Below are positions 1-8,600 of a DNA stretch of 64,000 nt, piece after piece. Origin of the DNA: Streptomyces dengpaensis (GTDB lineage: Bacteria > Actinomycetota > Actinomycetes > Streptomycetales > Streptomycetaceae); the NCBI RefSeq assembly GCF_002946835.1, contig NZ_CP026652.1, positions 5,084,001 to 5,148,000 on the forward strand, given 5' to 3'. Position 1 is the stretch's first letter. Each line of letters begins with the position of its first letter. The position numbers were made by a program, and so were the translations under genes. Under the pieces are notes generated by a model. The model ran no database searches and had not been told where the DNA came from. It saw only the letters and a program-made list of their open reading frames with translations.

Positions 1-1046
1 TTCAGCCCGAGGCACGTACCGGGGCGGAGGTAGGCGTACGGGCCGACGGTGGCCTGCGGGCCGACCTCGGCGTTGTCGGCGACGGTGTTGTCGACGCGGG
101 CGCCGGAGCCGACCTTCGTGTCCTTGAGGCGGGAGTTGGGGCCGACCTCGGCGCCCTCCGCGATGTGCGTCGCGCCCTGGAGCTGCGTCCCCGGGTGCAC
201 GATCGCGTCCTGCTCGAAGGTGACGGTGACGTCGACCCAGGTGGTGGCCGGGTCGATGACGGTCACCCCGGCGAGCATGGCCCGCGTGAGCAGCCGGTCG
301 TTCAGGATCCGGCGGGCCTCGGCGAGCTGGACGCGGTTGTTGATGCCGGCGATCTCGTGATGGTCGGCGGCGACGGCCGCGCCGACGCGGTGCCCCGCCT
401 CGCGCAGGATCCCGAGGACGTCGGTCAGGTACTCCTCGCCCTGGCTGTTGTCCGTACGCACCTTGCCGAGCGCGTCCGCGAGGAGCTGCCCGTCGAAGGC
501 GAAGACCCCGGAGTTGATCTCGCGGATGGCACGCTGCGAGTCGCTGGCGTCCTTGTGCTCGACGATCGCCGTGACGGCGCCGCTCGCCCCGTCCCGCACG
601 ATGCGGCCGTAGCCGGTGGCGTCGGGGACCTCGGCGGTGAGCACGGTGACGGCGTTGCCGTCCGCGCTGTGCGTCGCGGCGAGCGTCCGCAGGGTCTCGC
701 CGCTGAGGAGCGGGGTGTCGCCGCAGACCACGACGACGGTGCCGTCGGTCTGCTCGCCCAGCTCCTCCAGGGCCATCCGCACGGCGTGCCCGGTGCCGTT
801 CTGCTCGGCCTGCACGGCCGTACGCACTCCGGGGTCGATCTCGGCGAGATGCGCGGTGACCTTCTCGCGGGCGTGGCCCACGACGACGACCAGGTTCTCG
901 GGCTCCAACTCGCGCGCGGCGGCGAGTACATGGCCGACGAGGGAACGGCCACAGATGTCGTGCAGGACCTTCGGTGTGGCCGACTTCATACGGGTGCCCT
1001 CACCCGCTGCGAGGACGACGACGGCTGCCGGGCGGTTGGCGCTCAC
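1..1046 (-). CDS. glmU: Bifunctional GlmU, C-terminus cut by the window edge
   Basis: This encodes the bifunctional N-acetylglucosamine-1-phosphate uridyltransferase / glucosamine-1-phosphate acetyltransferase, which makes UDP-GlcNAc in the cytoplasm for peptidoglycan. About 348 of the usual ~480 residues are present. The GTG start at 1046 reads MSANRPAAVVVLAAGEGTRM, which contains the nucleotidyltransferase signature LAAGEGTRMKS followed by PKVLH. The N-terminal uridyltransferase domain is complete. The left-handed beta-helix acetyltransferase domain begins near residue 260 and runs off the edge around YAYLRPGT. The gene is read leftward, with tRNA-Gln upstream on the same strand. Family assignment is secure. 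The start was chosen because it places the Rossmann motif at the usual distance from the N-terminus. Confidence 0.96.
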   Translation of the reverse strand, partial: MSANRPAAVVVLAAGEGTRMKSATPKVLHDICGRSLVGHVLAAARELEPENLVVVVGHAREKVTAHLAEIDPGVRTAVQAEQNGTGHAVRMALEELGEQTDGTVVVVCGDTPLLSGETLRTLAATHSADGNAVTVLTAEVPDATGYGRIVRDGASGAVTAIVEHKDASDSQRAIREINSGVFAFDGQLLADALGKVRTDNSQGEEYLTDVLGILREAGHRVGAAVAADHHEIAGINNRVQLAEARRILNDRLLTRAMLAGVTVIDPATTWVDVTVTFEQDAIVHPGTQLQGATHIAEGAEVGPNSRLKDTKVGSGARVDNTVADNAEVGPQATVGPYAYLRPGTCLGL

Positions 1047-1161
1047 GGGGATGCCCTTCGGCTTCGGATGGCTGGGGTGTGGACATCCGCAGGATACCGG
1101 GGGGTTTCAGGGGGGAGATGAGAGCGGGTCCTGACATTGCCGTCAGGACCCGAACCGAGCA

Positions 1162-1236
1162 TGGCTCCCCCGCCAGGACTCGAACCTGAAATACATCGTC
1201 CAAAGCGACGCGTGTTGCCGATTACACCACGGGGGA
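1162..1236 (-). tRNA. tRNA-Gln (anticodon UUG)
   Basis: On the minus strand this folds as a cloverleaf with a 7-bp acceptor stem (TCCCCCG/CGGGGGA), anticodon stem CGTCG/CGATG and loop CTTTGGA, giving anticodon UUG, a TTCGAGT T-loop, discriminator G and an encoded CCA at 1162-1164. It lies just upstream of glmU. A decayed helix-turn-helix gene starts 15 bp further upstream. Confidence 0.95.
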
Positions 1237-1250
1237 TTACGGAGAGCAGC

Positions 1251-1643
1251 CTACGCGGTTCGCCGCTCGGCCTCCACCACGATGCCAGACCACCAGCCTT
1301 CGATGCGACGGTACAAGTCAGCTCCACCTCGCACGTCGATGCGGAGGCAGCCGTAGTAGCTCTCGTCGGTGTTCTTGCGGTTCGTGCTCGGGTTGTGCTT
1401 CTTGAGCGTGGTCTTGCGGAGATGGGCCGTCTTGATGCCGATGTGCTTCGCCCAGAACTTTTCGGCGGCTGTTACGTCGGCGGTCCGGGGGCGGCTCGCC
1501 TTCCAGGAGTCGGTTGAGGATGTCGTTGTTGTCGACGTGGAGGCGGTCGCGGATCTGGGGCGGCTGAGTCCTGCCCGCCGGAGCGCTACCGCCCGTTCCC
1601 GCAGCCCCTCGAAATCGGCGTACTTGCCATGTGTGTGTGCCAT
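1251..1643 (-). pseudogene. Broken helix-turn-helix protein with internal deletion and frameshift
   Basis: The start MAHTHGKYADFEGLRER and the end TTLKKHNPSTNRKNT...LYRRIEGWWSGIVV look like the two ends of a Streptomyces helix-turn-helix family that I recall as ~250-300 residues. Here only ~130 codons remain. After GLSRP the open frame gives a nonsense STSTTTTSS run, while the neighbouring frame reads IRDRLHVDNNDILNRLLEGEP, which is the expected HTH continuation. One C therefore appears to be missing near 1564-1570, and the middle of the protein is deleted before AAEKFWAKHIG. An in-frame ATG lies at 1649 as well. The family description rests on memory, but the two-frame structure is visible directly. 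It lies next to tRNA-Gln, a common site for insertions. Confidence 0.75.
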
Positions 1644-1809
1644 GGGCATACCGTCTGTGCGGAATGTGGAATTCCGGGGTCGAACGGTGATCGATTCAGC
1701 AGTTCGAGGGATACCGGCAGGTTTCGCTTCTGTTCGATTGCGGGGTGTGGTGTAGGCCAGTAGCCGAAACTCACCGGAAAGGGACGGGTGGCGACCGTAG
1801 GCTGGGGGC

Positions 1810-3195
1810 ATGACCACGACGGGGGAAGAGCACACCGAGGCCGGTACCGGGCCGTGGTGGTGGGTCAGGTGGCGTAGTGCGGTGCTCGACGCGAGCCTGG
1901 CGCTGGCGTCGGCGGCCGAGTGCGCGGGTGAGGGGATCCGGTTCGCCCACGATGCGGGGTTGCCCGTTCCGGTGGGGGTGGGGTTCGGTCTTGTCGCCGG
2001 AGCCGTGTTGTTGCTGCGACGCAAGTGGCCGATCGCGGTCGTGCTCGTGTCCATCGCCATCACGCCCGCCCAGATGGGGTTCCTCATGGGGCTCGTCGGG
2101 CTGTACACCCTCGCCGCGTCCGAGCTGCCGCGGCGGATCATCGGGGCGCTGGCGGGGATGTCCTTCGCCGGGACGCTCATCGTGACGTTCGTGCGGGCGC
2201 ACCAGGGTGTGGTGCGGGGCGATGTGACGATGGGGGACTGGTTCGTCCCCTTCCTTTCCATTACGACCGCTATCGGGATGACGGCTCCGCCCGTACTGCT
2301 CGGGTTGTACGTGGGCGCGCGGCGGCGGCTGATGGAGAGCTTGCGGGAGCGGGCCGATTCGCTGGAGCGGGAGCTGCAGCTGCTCGCGGAGCGGGCCGAG
2401 GAGCGGGCGGAGTGGGCGCGCAACGAGGAGCGGACGCGGATCGCTCGTGAGATGCACGACGTGGTCGCGCATCGGGTGTCGTTGATGGTGGTGCACGCGG
2501 CTGCCTTGCAGGCCGTTGCCCGGAAGGATCCCGAGAAGGCCGTGAAGAACGCGGCGCTCGTGGGAGACATGGGGCGGCAGGCGCTGACCGAGTTGCGCGA
2601 GATGCTCGGGGTGCTGCGTACGGGGGACGGTCTGCGGGCTCAGGCGCAGCCGGTGCCGGCGGTCCCGCTGGCGGCGGTGGGGGCGGCGGCCGCCGCGGCG
2701 GCGTCGCGGGCGGCGGACGATCCTGCGGACCGGCCTGCGAACGGGTCTGCGCACGGGCCCGCGGACGGGCCGTCCCTCGCCGAGCTGGACGAGCTTGTCG
2801 GGCAGTCGGCGGCTGCGGGAATGGTCGTGGAGCTGTCGGTGGAGGGCGATGTGCGGGTGTACGCGGCGGAGGTCGAGCAGACCGCGTATCGCGTCGTCCA
2901 GGAGGCGCTGACCAATGTCCACAAGCATGCGGCGGGGGCGAAGACGCATGTGCGGCTCGCCCATCGGGTGTCGGAGATCGCGATGCAGGTGGAGAACGGG
3001 TGTCCGCCTGAGGTGGGGGTGGGGGCGGCCGTGCGGTTGCCCAGTGGGGGGAATGGGTTGCTGGGGATGAAGGAGCGGGTGGCTGCGCTGGGGGGTGTGT
3101 TTGTGTCCGGGCCCACGGATGTGGGGGGGTTTCGGGTGTCGGCGGTGATCCCGGTTTTCAGCCCGTCTGGGGGTACCCCCTCTGGGGGAGTTTGA
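1810..3195 (+). CDS. Two-component sensor histidine kinase (HisKA_3 type), no adjacent regulator
   Basis: This is a 461-residue membrane sensor kinase. The N-terminal ~170 residues hold four or five hydrophobic segments. A charged coiled linker (about 175-205) leads to the HisKA_3 dimerisation/phosphoacceptor box REMHDVVAHRVSLMVVHAA, with the predicted phosphorylated His near residue 216. The HATPase domain shows the N-box QEALTNVHKHA and the G-box GNGLLGMKERV. Between them is an Ala/Pro/Asp-rich low-complexity insert (about 285-320). NarL/LuxR-type response regulators normally sit beside such kinases, but the neighbours here are a pseudogene and a convergent SUKH-3 gene. The last ~12 residues (FSPSGGTPSGGV) are encoded by a dispersed intergenic repeat that runs over the 3' end, so the natural C-terminus may have been replaced. 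The ligand is unknown. Confidence 0.9.
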   Translation: MTTTGEEHTEAGTGPWWWVRWRSAVLDASLALASAAECAGEGIRFAHDAGLPVPVGVGFGLVAGAVLLLRRKWPIAVVLVSIAITPAQMGFLMGLVGLYTLAASELPRRIIGALAGMSFAGTLIVTFVRAHQGVVRGDVTMGDWFVPFLSITTAIGMTAPPVLLGLYVGARRRLMESLRERADSLERELQLLAERAEERAEWARNEERTRIAREMHDVVAHRVSLMVVHAAALQAVARKDPEKAVKNAALVGDMGRQALTELREMLGVLRTGDGLRAQAQPVPAVPLAAVGAAAAAAASRAADDPADRPANGSAHGPADGPSLAELDELVGQSAAAGMVVELSVEGDVRVYAAEVEQTAYRVVQEALTNVHKHAAGAKTHVRLAHRVSEIAMQVENGCPPEVGVGAAVRLPSGGNGLLGMKERVAALGGVFVSGPTDVGGFRVSAVIPVFSPSGGTPSGGV

Positions 3196-3240
3196 GGCCG
3201 ATGCGGGGGTCTGGGGGCGGCAGCCCTCAGGTATGGGATG
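3153..3240. repeat. Dispersed GC-rich intergenic repeat, copy A
   Basis: This copy carries the CAGCCCGTCTGGGGG start, a GAGTTTGAGGCCGATGCGG core and GGTCTGGGGGCGG. It is a degenerate member of the element also found near 20.0, 42.6, 45.6 and 62.9 kb. It overlaps the last codons of the histidine kinase and fills the gap to the convergent SUKH-3 gene. Confidence 0.6.
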
Positions 3241-3275
3241 GGTAGGCGCGGCGGGGGCGAAGGAAGGGCTGGGGG

Positions 3276-3770
3276 TCAGGCGGCGGTGAGGCGGATGGGG
3301 GGGATGCCGGAGAGGAGGGTGGTGAGGGCTGTGTCGAGGGTGGGGCCTAGGTACCAGTCGCCGGTGTGGTCGAGGGTGTAGACGCGGCCCTCCACGTCGA
3401 CGGCGAGGAGTGCCCGGCTATCGGCCTCCTCGCCGAGGGGGCAGATCTCCGTGTCCAGCGCGCGGCCGAGGTCGCCGAGGGTACGGGCCATGTGCAGGCC
3501 GTGCAGGGGGTCGAGGTGGAGGGTGGAAGGGGCAAGCTGCCGCCCGGGCCCGGGCGCGGTGACGCGCAGGCCCCCGAACTCCGCCCACGCTTCCACGGCC
3601 GCCGGAAACACGGCATGCCGATGCCCGGCAGGCGACACGTGTCCGCGCAGCGCGTCGGCCCAGTACTCGGCCTGCTTTATGTCCCAGCGCCCGGGCTGCC
3701 ACCCCGCGGAGCGCAGCGCGGCGTCCACGGAGACGGAGAAGCGTGTGGTGGAGGAGCGGTCGGCGTGCAT
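3276..3770 (-). CDS. SUKH-3 family immunity protein
   Basis: This 164-residue cytoplasmic protein has the SUKH-3 layout: an N-terminal RFSVSVDAALRSAGWQPGR helix, the central FPAAVEAWAEFGGL segment, a LHLDPLHGLH strand and the C-terminal LLAVDVEGRVYTLDHTGDWYLG hairpin. SUKH proteins are immunity factors that bind and neutralise nucleic-acid-targeting toxins in polymorphic toxin systems (established for the superfamily). It lies 80 bp downstream of, and in the same direction as, a YwqJ-type deaminase gene, so the two look like a toxin/immunity pair transcribed deaminase first. Family assignment is confident. The partner assignment is inference. Confidence 0.85.
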   Translation of the reverse strand: MHADRSSTTRFSVSVDAALRSAGWQPGRWDIKQAEYWADALRGHVSPAGHRHAVFPAAVEAWAEFGGLRVTAPGPGRQLAPSTLHLDPLHGLHMARTLGDLGRALDTEICPLGEEADSRALLAVDVEGRVYTLDHTGDWYLGPTLDTALTTLLSGIPPIRLTAA

Positions 3771-3850
3771 CTGCCCTTGGTTCGTCGAGGGTTAGGGACA
3801 TCGGCGCGGGTGGGCGCCGTCGTACGTACGTATGCGGGGGGTGGTGGAGT

Positions 3851-4354
3851 TCAGGCGTCCGGCGCTGACGGGTCGACGATGCTCACGCCGAAGTGTTCGC
3901 TGAGCGCCGTGCAGGAGCGGCAGGGCGCGGCGAAGCTGCCGTGCAGCGGGTCGCCGTCCTCGCGGATGCGGCGGGCGGTGAGTTTGGCCTGCTTGAGGGC
4001 TCTGCGGGCCTCGCCGTTCGTCATCGGCTTGCGCGCGGCGCGCTTGCTGCGGGCCGCGTCGACGGCGGCGATGTGGCGCGAGATGAGGATCGCCTCGGCG
4101 CAGCGGCCGGTGAAACGGTCGCGCTGCGCGCTGGTGAGAGTGTCGAGGAAGTCCTGGACGAGGGGGTGCAGGGCGGGCGGCTGGTCGCCGCGCGCCGCCG
4201 TGCCGGTGAGGGTCGCGCCGCGTACGGAGAGGGCGGCGGCGACGGTGGGAAGTATTCCGTCGCGGCGGTGCAGGAGGGTGGGTGCCTGGGGACCCTCGGC
4301 GCTGCTCCAGCCGACCCGAGGATCCCCGGACGTGCTCGTATGCGTCGCGTTCAT
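3851..4354 (-). CDS. YwqJ-related deaminase-fold protein
   Basis: This 167-residue protein has a YwqJ-type nucleic-acid/nucleotide deaminase core. GRCAEAILISR supplies the CxE version of the HxE zinc/catalytic motif, and about 55 residues later PCRSC supplies the two zinc cysteines. Both motifs are intact, so it is probably a catalytically competent Zn deaminase. The N-terminal ~65 residues are a Pro/Gly/Thr-rich lead with no signal peptide or recognised export module. It is the first gene of a leftward unit with the SUKH-3 gene and is divergent from the WHH-nuclease gene. The substrate is unknown, and a toxin role is inferred from the family and the adjacent immunity gene. Confidence 0.8.
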   Translation of the reverse strand: MNATHTSTSGDPRVGWSSAEGPQAPTLLHRRDGILPTVAAALSVRGATLTGTAARGDQPPALHPLVQDFLDTLTSAQRDRFTGRCAEAILISRHIAAVDAARSKRAARKPMTNGEARRALKQAKLTARRIREDGDPLHGSFAAPCRSCTALSEHFGVSIVDPSAPDA

Positions 4355-4501
4355 GATCGTTTTTCCCTCTCATGCATCCCCCGGTGCGGAGACAGACTGC
4401 CAAATGCCGTGGCGGGTGCGGAAGCTGGGGCGGCGCGACACGCCCGGTCTTTGTCGTACGGTCACGGCGGGGTGACGGCAGGTCACGGAACCGGAGGCCC
4501 G

Positions 4502-4530
4502 GTGACCGGTGTCGTACAACCGCATAGGCT
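4502..4530 (+). promoter_or_regulatory. Candidate promoter for the WHH/SUKH gene
   Basis: GTGACC and TAGGCT are separated by 17 bp, a plausible sigma-70-like pair, and lie 54 bp before the ATG at 4584. The divergent 229-bp space (4355-4583) must also hold the leftward promoter for the deaminase gene, which I could not place. Confidence 0.4.
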
Positions 4531-4583
4531 GTCGACATCCACGGTCCATACCGCTCTTGAGAACGCCGCAGGGGGCAACCGCC

Positions 4584-5606
4584 ATGACGACAGGTCGGCT
4601 CGGGCAGCAAGCCGCGCCGCCGAACGCGGCCTACGCAGGGCAGGTCGTGCATTTCCCGGACCCGGTCCGGGCCTCCCGTCACCCCAGAGGTGTACGGGTG
4701 GACGAGCGCGGCTACCCCGACTTCTCGCTCTACGCGCGTGCCGCCGCGGAGATCGCCGAGCCCCCGGAGGGTTTCGGCGTCGACGAGTTGCGGCTGACGG
4801 ACTACGTCTCCGCGAACGCCGCGCTGGCCGCCACCGGTCACGAGCTGTGGGACACGATCCCGTCGGTGGCCACTCCGCACGGCTGGACCTGGCACCACGT
4901 GCCGGGCACCCGGCGGCTCGAGTTGGTTCCCGTCGAGGTCAAGGCGTTGCTGCGGCATCACGGCGGTATCGCGACGGCGGCCGTGGACCAGAACAAGCGG
5001 GGTACGCGGCCGTTGCAGGAGACGCGGCCCGCGCACTTCGGGCTGCCGAAGACGTCGCTCGCGGTGACCGAGCATCAGGTGCTGGGAGTCGAGGAAGATC
5101 TCGGCTACCGGCTGCCGGGCGCCTATCGGTCGTTCCTGAAGGCGGCGGGCGGGTGTGCGCCCGTCGGCGCCGCGCTCGATGCCGAGCTGGGTCTGCTGGT
5201 GGACCAGCCGTTCTTCACGGTGCGCGACGAGGCCGCCGTCAATGACCTGGTTTATGTCAACAAGTGTCTGCGCGACCATCTGACCAAGGACTACTTGGGT
5301 GTTGGTTTTGTGCAGGGTGGTCTGCTGGCCGTGAAGGTGAAGGGCGACGCGCTCGGTTCGGTCTGGTTCTGCGCGTACGACGATGCCCGCGACCAGGACG
5401 CATGGGCGCCGGCCGAGCGCGTACAGCGGCTGCTGCTGCCCTGCGGCGACGACTTCGACCAGTTCCTGTCCCGACTCGCCGGCAATCCGCCCGAGTTGGA
5501 GACGGTGGCGAACCTTATGGTGGACGGCGGTTTCGCGCGCGCCGTACCCGTCTCTTCAGTGCCGTCGGCGTCTTCGGCGCCGTCGGCGTCTTCCGTGGGG
5601 GAGTGA
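4584..5606 (+). CDS. WHH-family nuclease domain fused to a SUKH-1 (SMI1/KNR4) domain
   Basis: This 340-residue protein has two recognisable halves. Residues ~25-165 form an HNH/Endo VII-superfamily nuclease with the conserved WHH motif (GWTWHHVPGTRRLELV), preceded by TGHELWDTIPS and followed by VEVKALLRHHGG. Residues ~175-310 are a SUKH-1/SMI1-KNR4 fold with GVEEDLGYRLPGAYRSFLKAAGG and a DFDQFL tail. The ATG at 4584 has a GGGGG-type Shine-Dalgarno sequence; the frame extends 25 codons upstream without one. A nuclease and its immunity-type domain in one polypeptide suggests a self-neutralised or modular effector rather than a free toxin. It is followed 7 bp later by the next gene, so they are cotranscribed. 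The tail has a Ser/Ala-rich microrepeat. Confidence 0.85.
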   Translation: MTTGRLGQQAAPPNAAYAGQVVHFPDPVRASRHPRGVRVDERGYPDFSLYARAAAEIAEPPEGFGVDELRLTDYVSANAALAATGHELWDTIPSVATPHGWTWHHVPGTRRLELVPVEVKALLRHHGGIATAAVDQNKRGTRPLQETRPAHFGLPKTSLAVTEHQVLGVEEDLGYRLPGAYRSFLKAAGGCAPVGAALDAELGLLVDQPFFTVRDEAAVNDLVYVNKCLRDHLTKDYLGVGFVQGGLLAVKVKGDALGSVWFCAYDDARDQDAWAPAERVQRLLLPCGDDFDQFLSRLAGNPPELETVANLMVDGGFARAVPVSSVPSASSAPSASSVGE

Positions 5607-5613
5607 GCTTCCG

Positions 5614-8600
5614 ATGGTGACCTTCGCGCAGGCGCAGGAGCGCGCGGAAGAGTGGATCAACGGGGATGTGGCCTCGTACCAGCATCGTGAGGTGCGGGTA
5701 CGGGAGTTCGAACTCGGATTCGTGGTGTGGGCCGAGGACCGTGTCGACGGGCCGCGTTCCGACGGGGGCGCGCAGCGGCTCGTCATCGCGCGGGACAGCG
5801 GTGAGGCCACGCTGTGGCCCGGGCTGCCGGTGGGCGAGGTGATTCGCCGGTACGAGGAGGACTACGGGGTTCAGAACGCGTCCCAGGAACCGGCGCCGGC
5901 GCCTCCTGCCCGTGTCGACCTGAACCAGACGTCGTTCCTGTTGACTCCTCCGGAGTGGCTGCAGGACGCCGCGGACAAGCTGGGGATTCCGGATCGGCGG
6001 GCCGGTGCGTCCGGTGGGGCCAGTGGGTCCGATGGGGCGGGGGGTCGTCCTGCCGTTGCTGCCGGGGATGCGTCCTTGGGCGGTGGGTCCGCCAATGGGG
6101 CCTCCGTGGGCGGTGGTTCGGCTCCGGGTGCGCACGGGGCGCCTTCCGCTCCGGGTGTGCCTTCCGCGCCCGGTGGGGGCACGCCGTGGCCCGCGGCCGC
6201 GACCGCCGACGGGCCGGGCTCGGGTCCGCAGGACGCCGTGACGCCGGGTGCGCCCTCCGCGGCAACCCCATGGGCGGGGACCGACACGAACGCCGATGCC
6301 GGTGACGACCGTTCCGTACCGCTGCCGGCGACCGTGTTCGCGCCGCAGCTGACCGATGTCGGCGACGCCGACACCCCGCCGCCCGTCGCGACTCCGGACG
6401 CCAAGACCGCCCTGATGGCCGGGGGCAGCCAACTCCCGCGCACGGCGCTGGCACCCGCGGTCGACGACCCCAACTCGCCGCCGGCGTCCGGCCCCGCGCA
6501 GGGGCAGGGCGGAGTCCCGGGTACGCCGCCGCCTGGTGTGCCGCAGGGTTCGGCCGTTCCCGGTAGTACGCCGCCGCCCGGCGCGCCGGTTCAGGGTGGT
6601 CCGCAGGGCACGCCTCCTCCGGGCGCGCCCGCGTATGGGTTCCCGCAGGGTCCGGGCGGAGTCCCGAGTACGCCGCCGCCCGGCGCACCGCAGCCCCCGG
6701 GCGCCCCTGGCACGCCTCCGCCCGCCGCGCCCTCGCGCCCGCTGGCTCCCAACGCCGGTGACATCGCCGACGCCGCGACCAGCAAGGCGCAGGCGCCGCC
6801 GCGCGGGGCGCGTGGTGGTGGAGCGAGCACGCCGCCTCCGCCGAGCGCCCCCGGTGTACCGGGCGCGCGGCCGGGGAGCACGCCGCCTCCGGCATCCGGG
6901 CCCGGTGCTCCGGGCACCCCTGCGGGCGGGTACGTGCCGACGCAGCTCGTGTCGCAGCTCGGTCCTGAGGGGGCCGAGGGGCTTGCGGGCCCTGCGGGTG
7001 CGCCGCAGCCTCCGGGGGGTACGCCTCCGGGTGGTGTTCACCATGCGGCGACGATGCTGGCCGGGCCTGCGGTGGGTGGTCTTGGTGCGCCGCAGCCGCC
7101 GGGTGCTCCTGGTGTTCCCGGTGCGCCGGGTGGTCCGGGGCAGCCTGCCGCGCCTGGTGTGCCGCAGCCTCCGGGGGGTACGCCTCCGGGTGGTGTTCAC
7201 CATGCGGCGACGATGCTGGCCGGGCCTGCGGTGGGTGGTCCTGGTGCGCCGCAGCCGCCGGGTGCTCCTGGTGTTCCCGGTGCGCCGGGTGGTCCGGGGC
7301 AGCCTGCCGCGCCTGGTGCGCCGCAGCCTCCGGGGGGTACGCCTCCGGGTGGTGTTCACCATGCCGCGACGATGCTGGCCGGGCCTGCGGTGGGTGGTCC
7401 TGGTGCGCCGCAGCCGCCGGGTGCCCCCGGCGCTCCCGGTGCGCCTGGTGCGCCTGGTGCGCCGCAGCCTCCGGGGGGTACGCCTCCGGGTGGTGTTCAC
7501 CATGCGGCGACGATGCTGGCCGGGCCTGCGGTCGGTGGCCCCGGCGTGCCGCCGCCCCCGCAAGCCCCCGGTATGCCACCGGGCGCTCCCCAGCCGTTGC
7601 CCGGACAGCCCCTGCCGGGTCAGCCGATGCCGCCCGGTCAGCAGCCGCCGGCGTACGGCTATCCGCAGGCGGGGCAGCCGACCGTCGGCCCCGGCTATCA
7701 GGCCGTACTGCGGTTTCGCGCGCAGGACGGTTCCGAGCAGCAGCTGATCCGGCGTTCCGCGCCGGGTACGCCGCACCCGGAGTGGCAGATGCTGCACGAG
7801 TTGCGGGCGATGAACGTGCCGCCGCAGCAAGTGCTGGAGCTGCACACGGAGTTGGAGTCGTGTGAGCTGCCGGGTGCGTACTGCGCGCGGATGATCCGGG
7901 AGACGTGGCCGCAGGCGCGGATCACGAGCATCGCGCCGTACGGCACGGATCACGCGAGCCGTCAGCAGGGCATGCATCAGCTGCTCGCGCACCAAGGCGA
8001 GTTGCACCAGGTGGCGGACGGGCCGGCGCGCCCGGCGCCGGTGCGGGCGCCGATCCCGCCGGTGCAGCCCGCGCCGCCGATCCCGCCGGAGGCGGTCGGG
8101 CAGGAGCTGGCGGCGGCGTTCGGGCCGGGGGTGTTCCGGTTCGACCAGGCGGCGGTCTCCCGTCAGGGCGTGCCGAACGTCGTGGCGCACACGCTGGTGG
8201 TGGCCGGACTTCCGGTCGACATGGGCCCGTTCTTCTGGGCGCAGGCCCAGCCGGGCCGTCCGGTGCCGACGCTCGCCGAGCTGGCGCAGGAGCGCGGGGT
8301 GCAGCCGGCCTCGGACGCGGGCTCGTACCTCGTCATGGGCAGCGACTTCGGCAAGGCGATCTGTGTCCAGTACGGCACGGCGAACATCGTCGCGGTGCCT
8401 GTGGAGGCCGGTCCGGGGGGAGCCCCCGTACCGCCGCAGTTCGTGAACACCGGGCTGCCCGAGTTCGCGCGCTGCCTCGCGCTTCTCGGCCGTATGTGGC
8501 GGCTGCGCTTCGGGCTCAACCAGGAGCAGGCGGGCCGCTGGACTGTCGACTTCCAGGCCCAGCTCGCCTCCCTGGACCCGGCGGCGCTCGGCTCGCCGGA

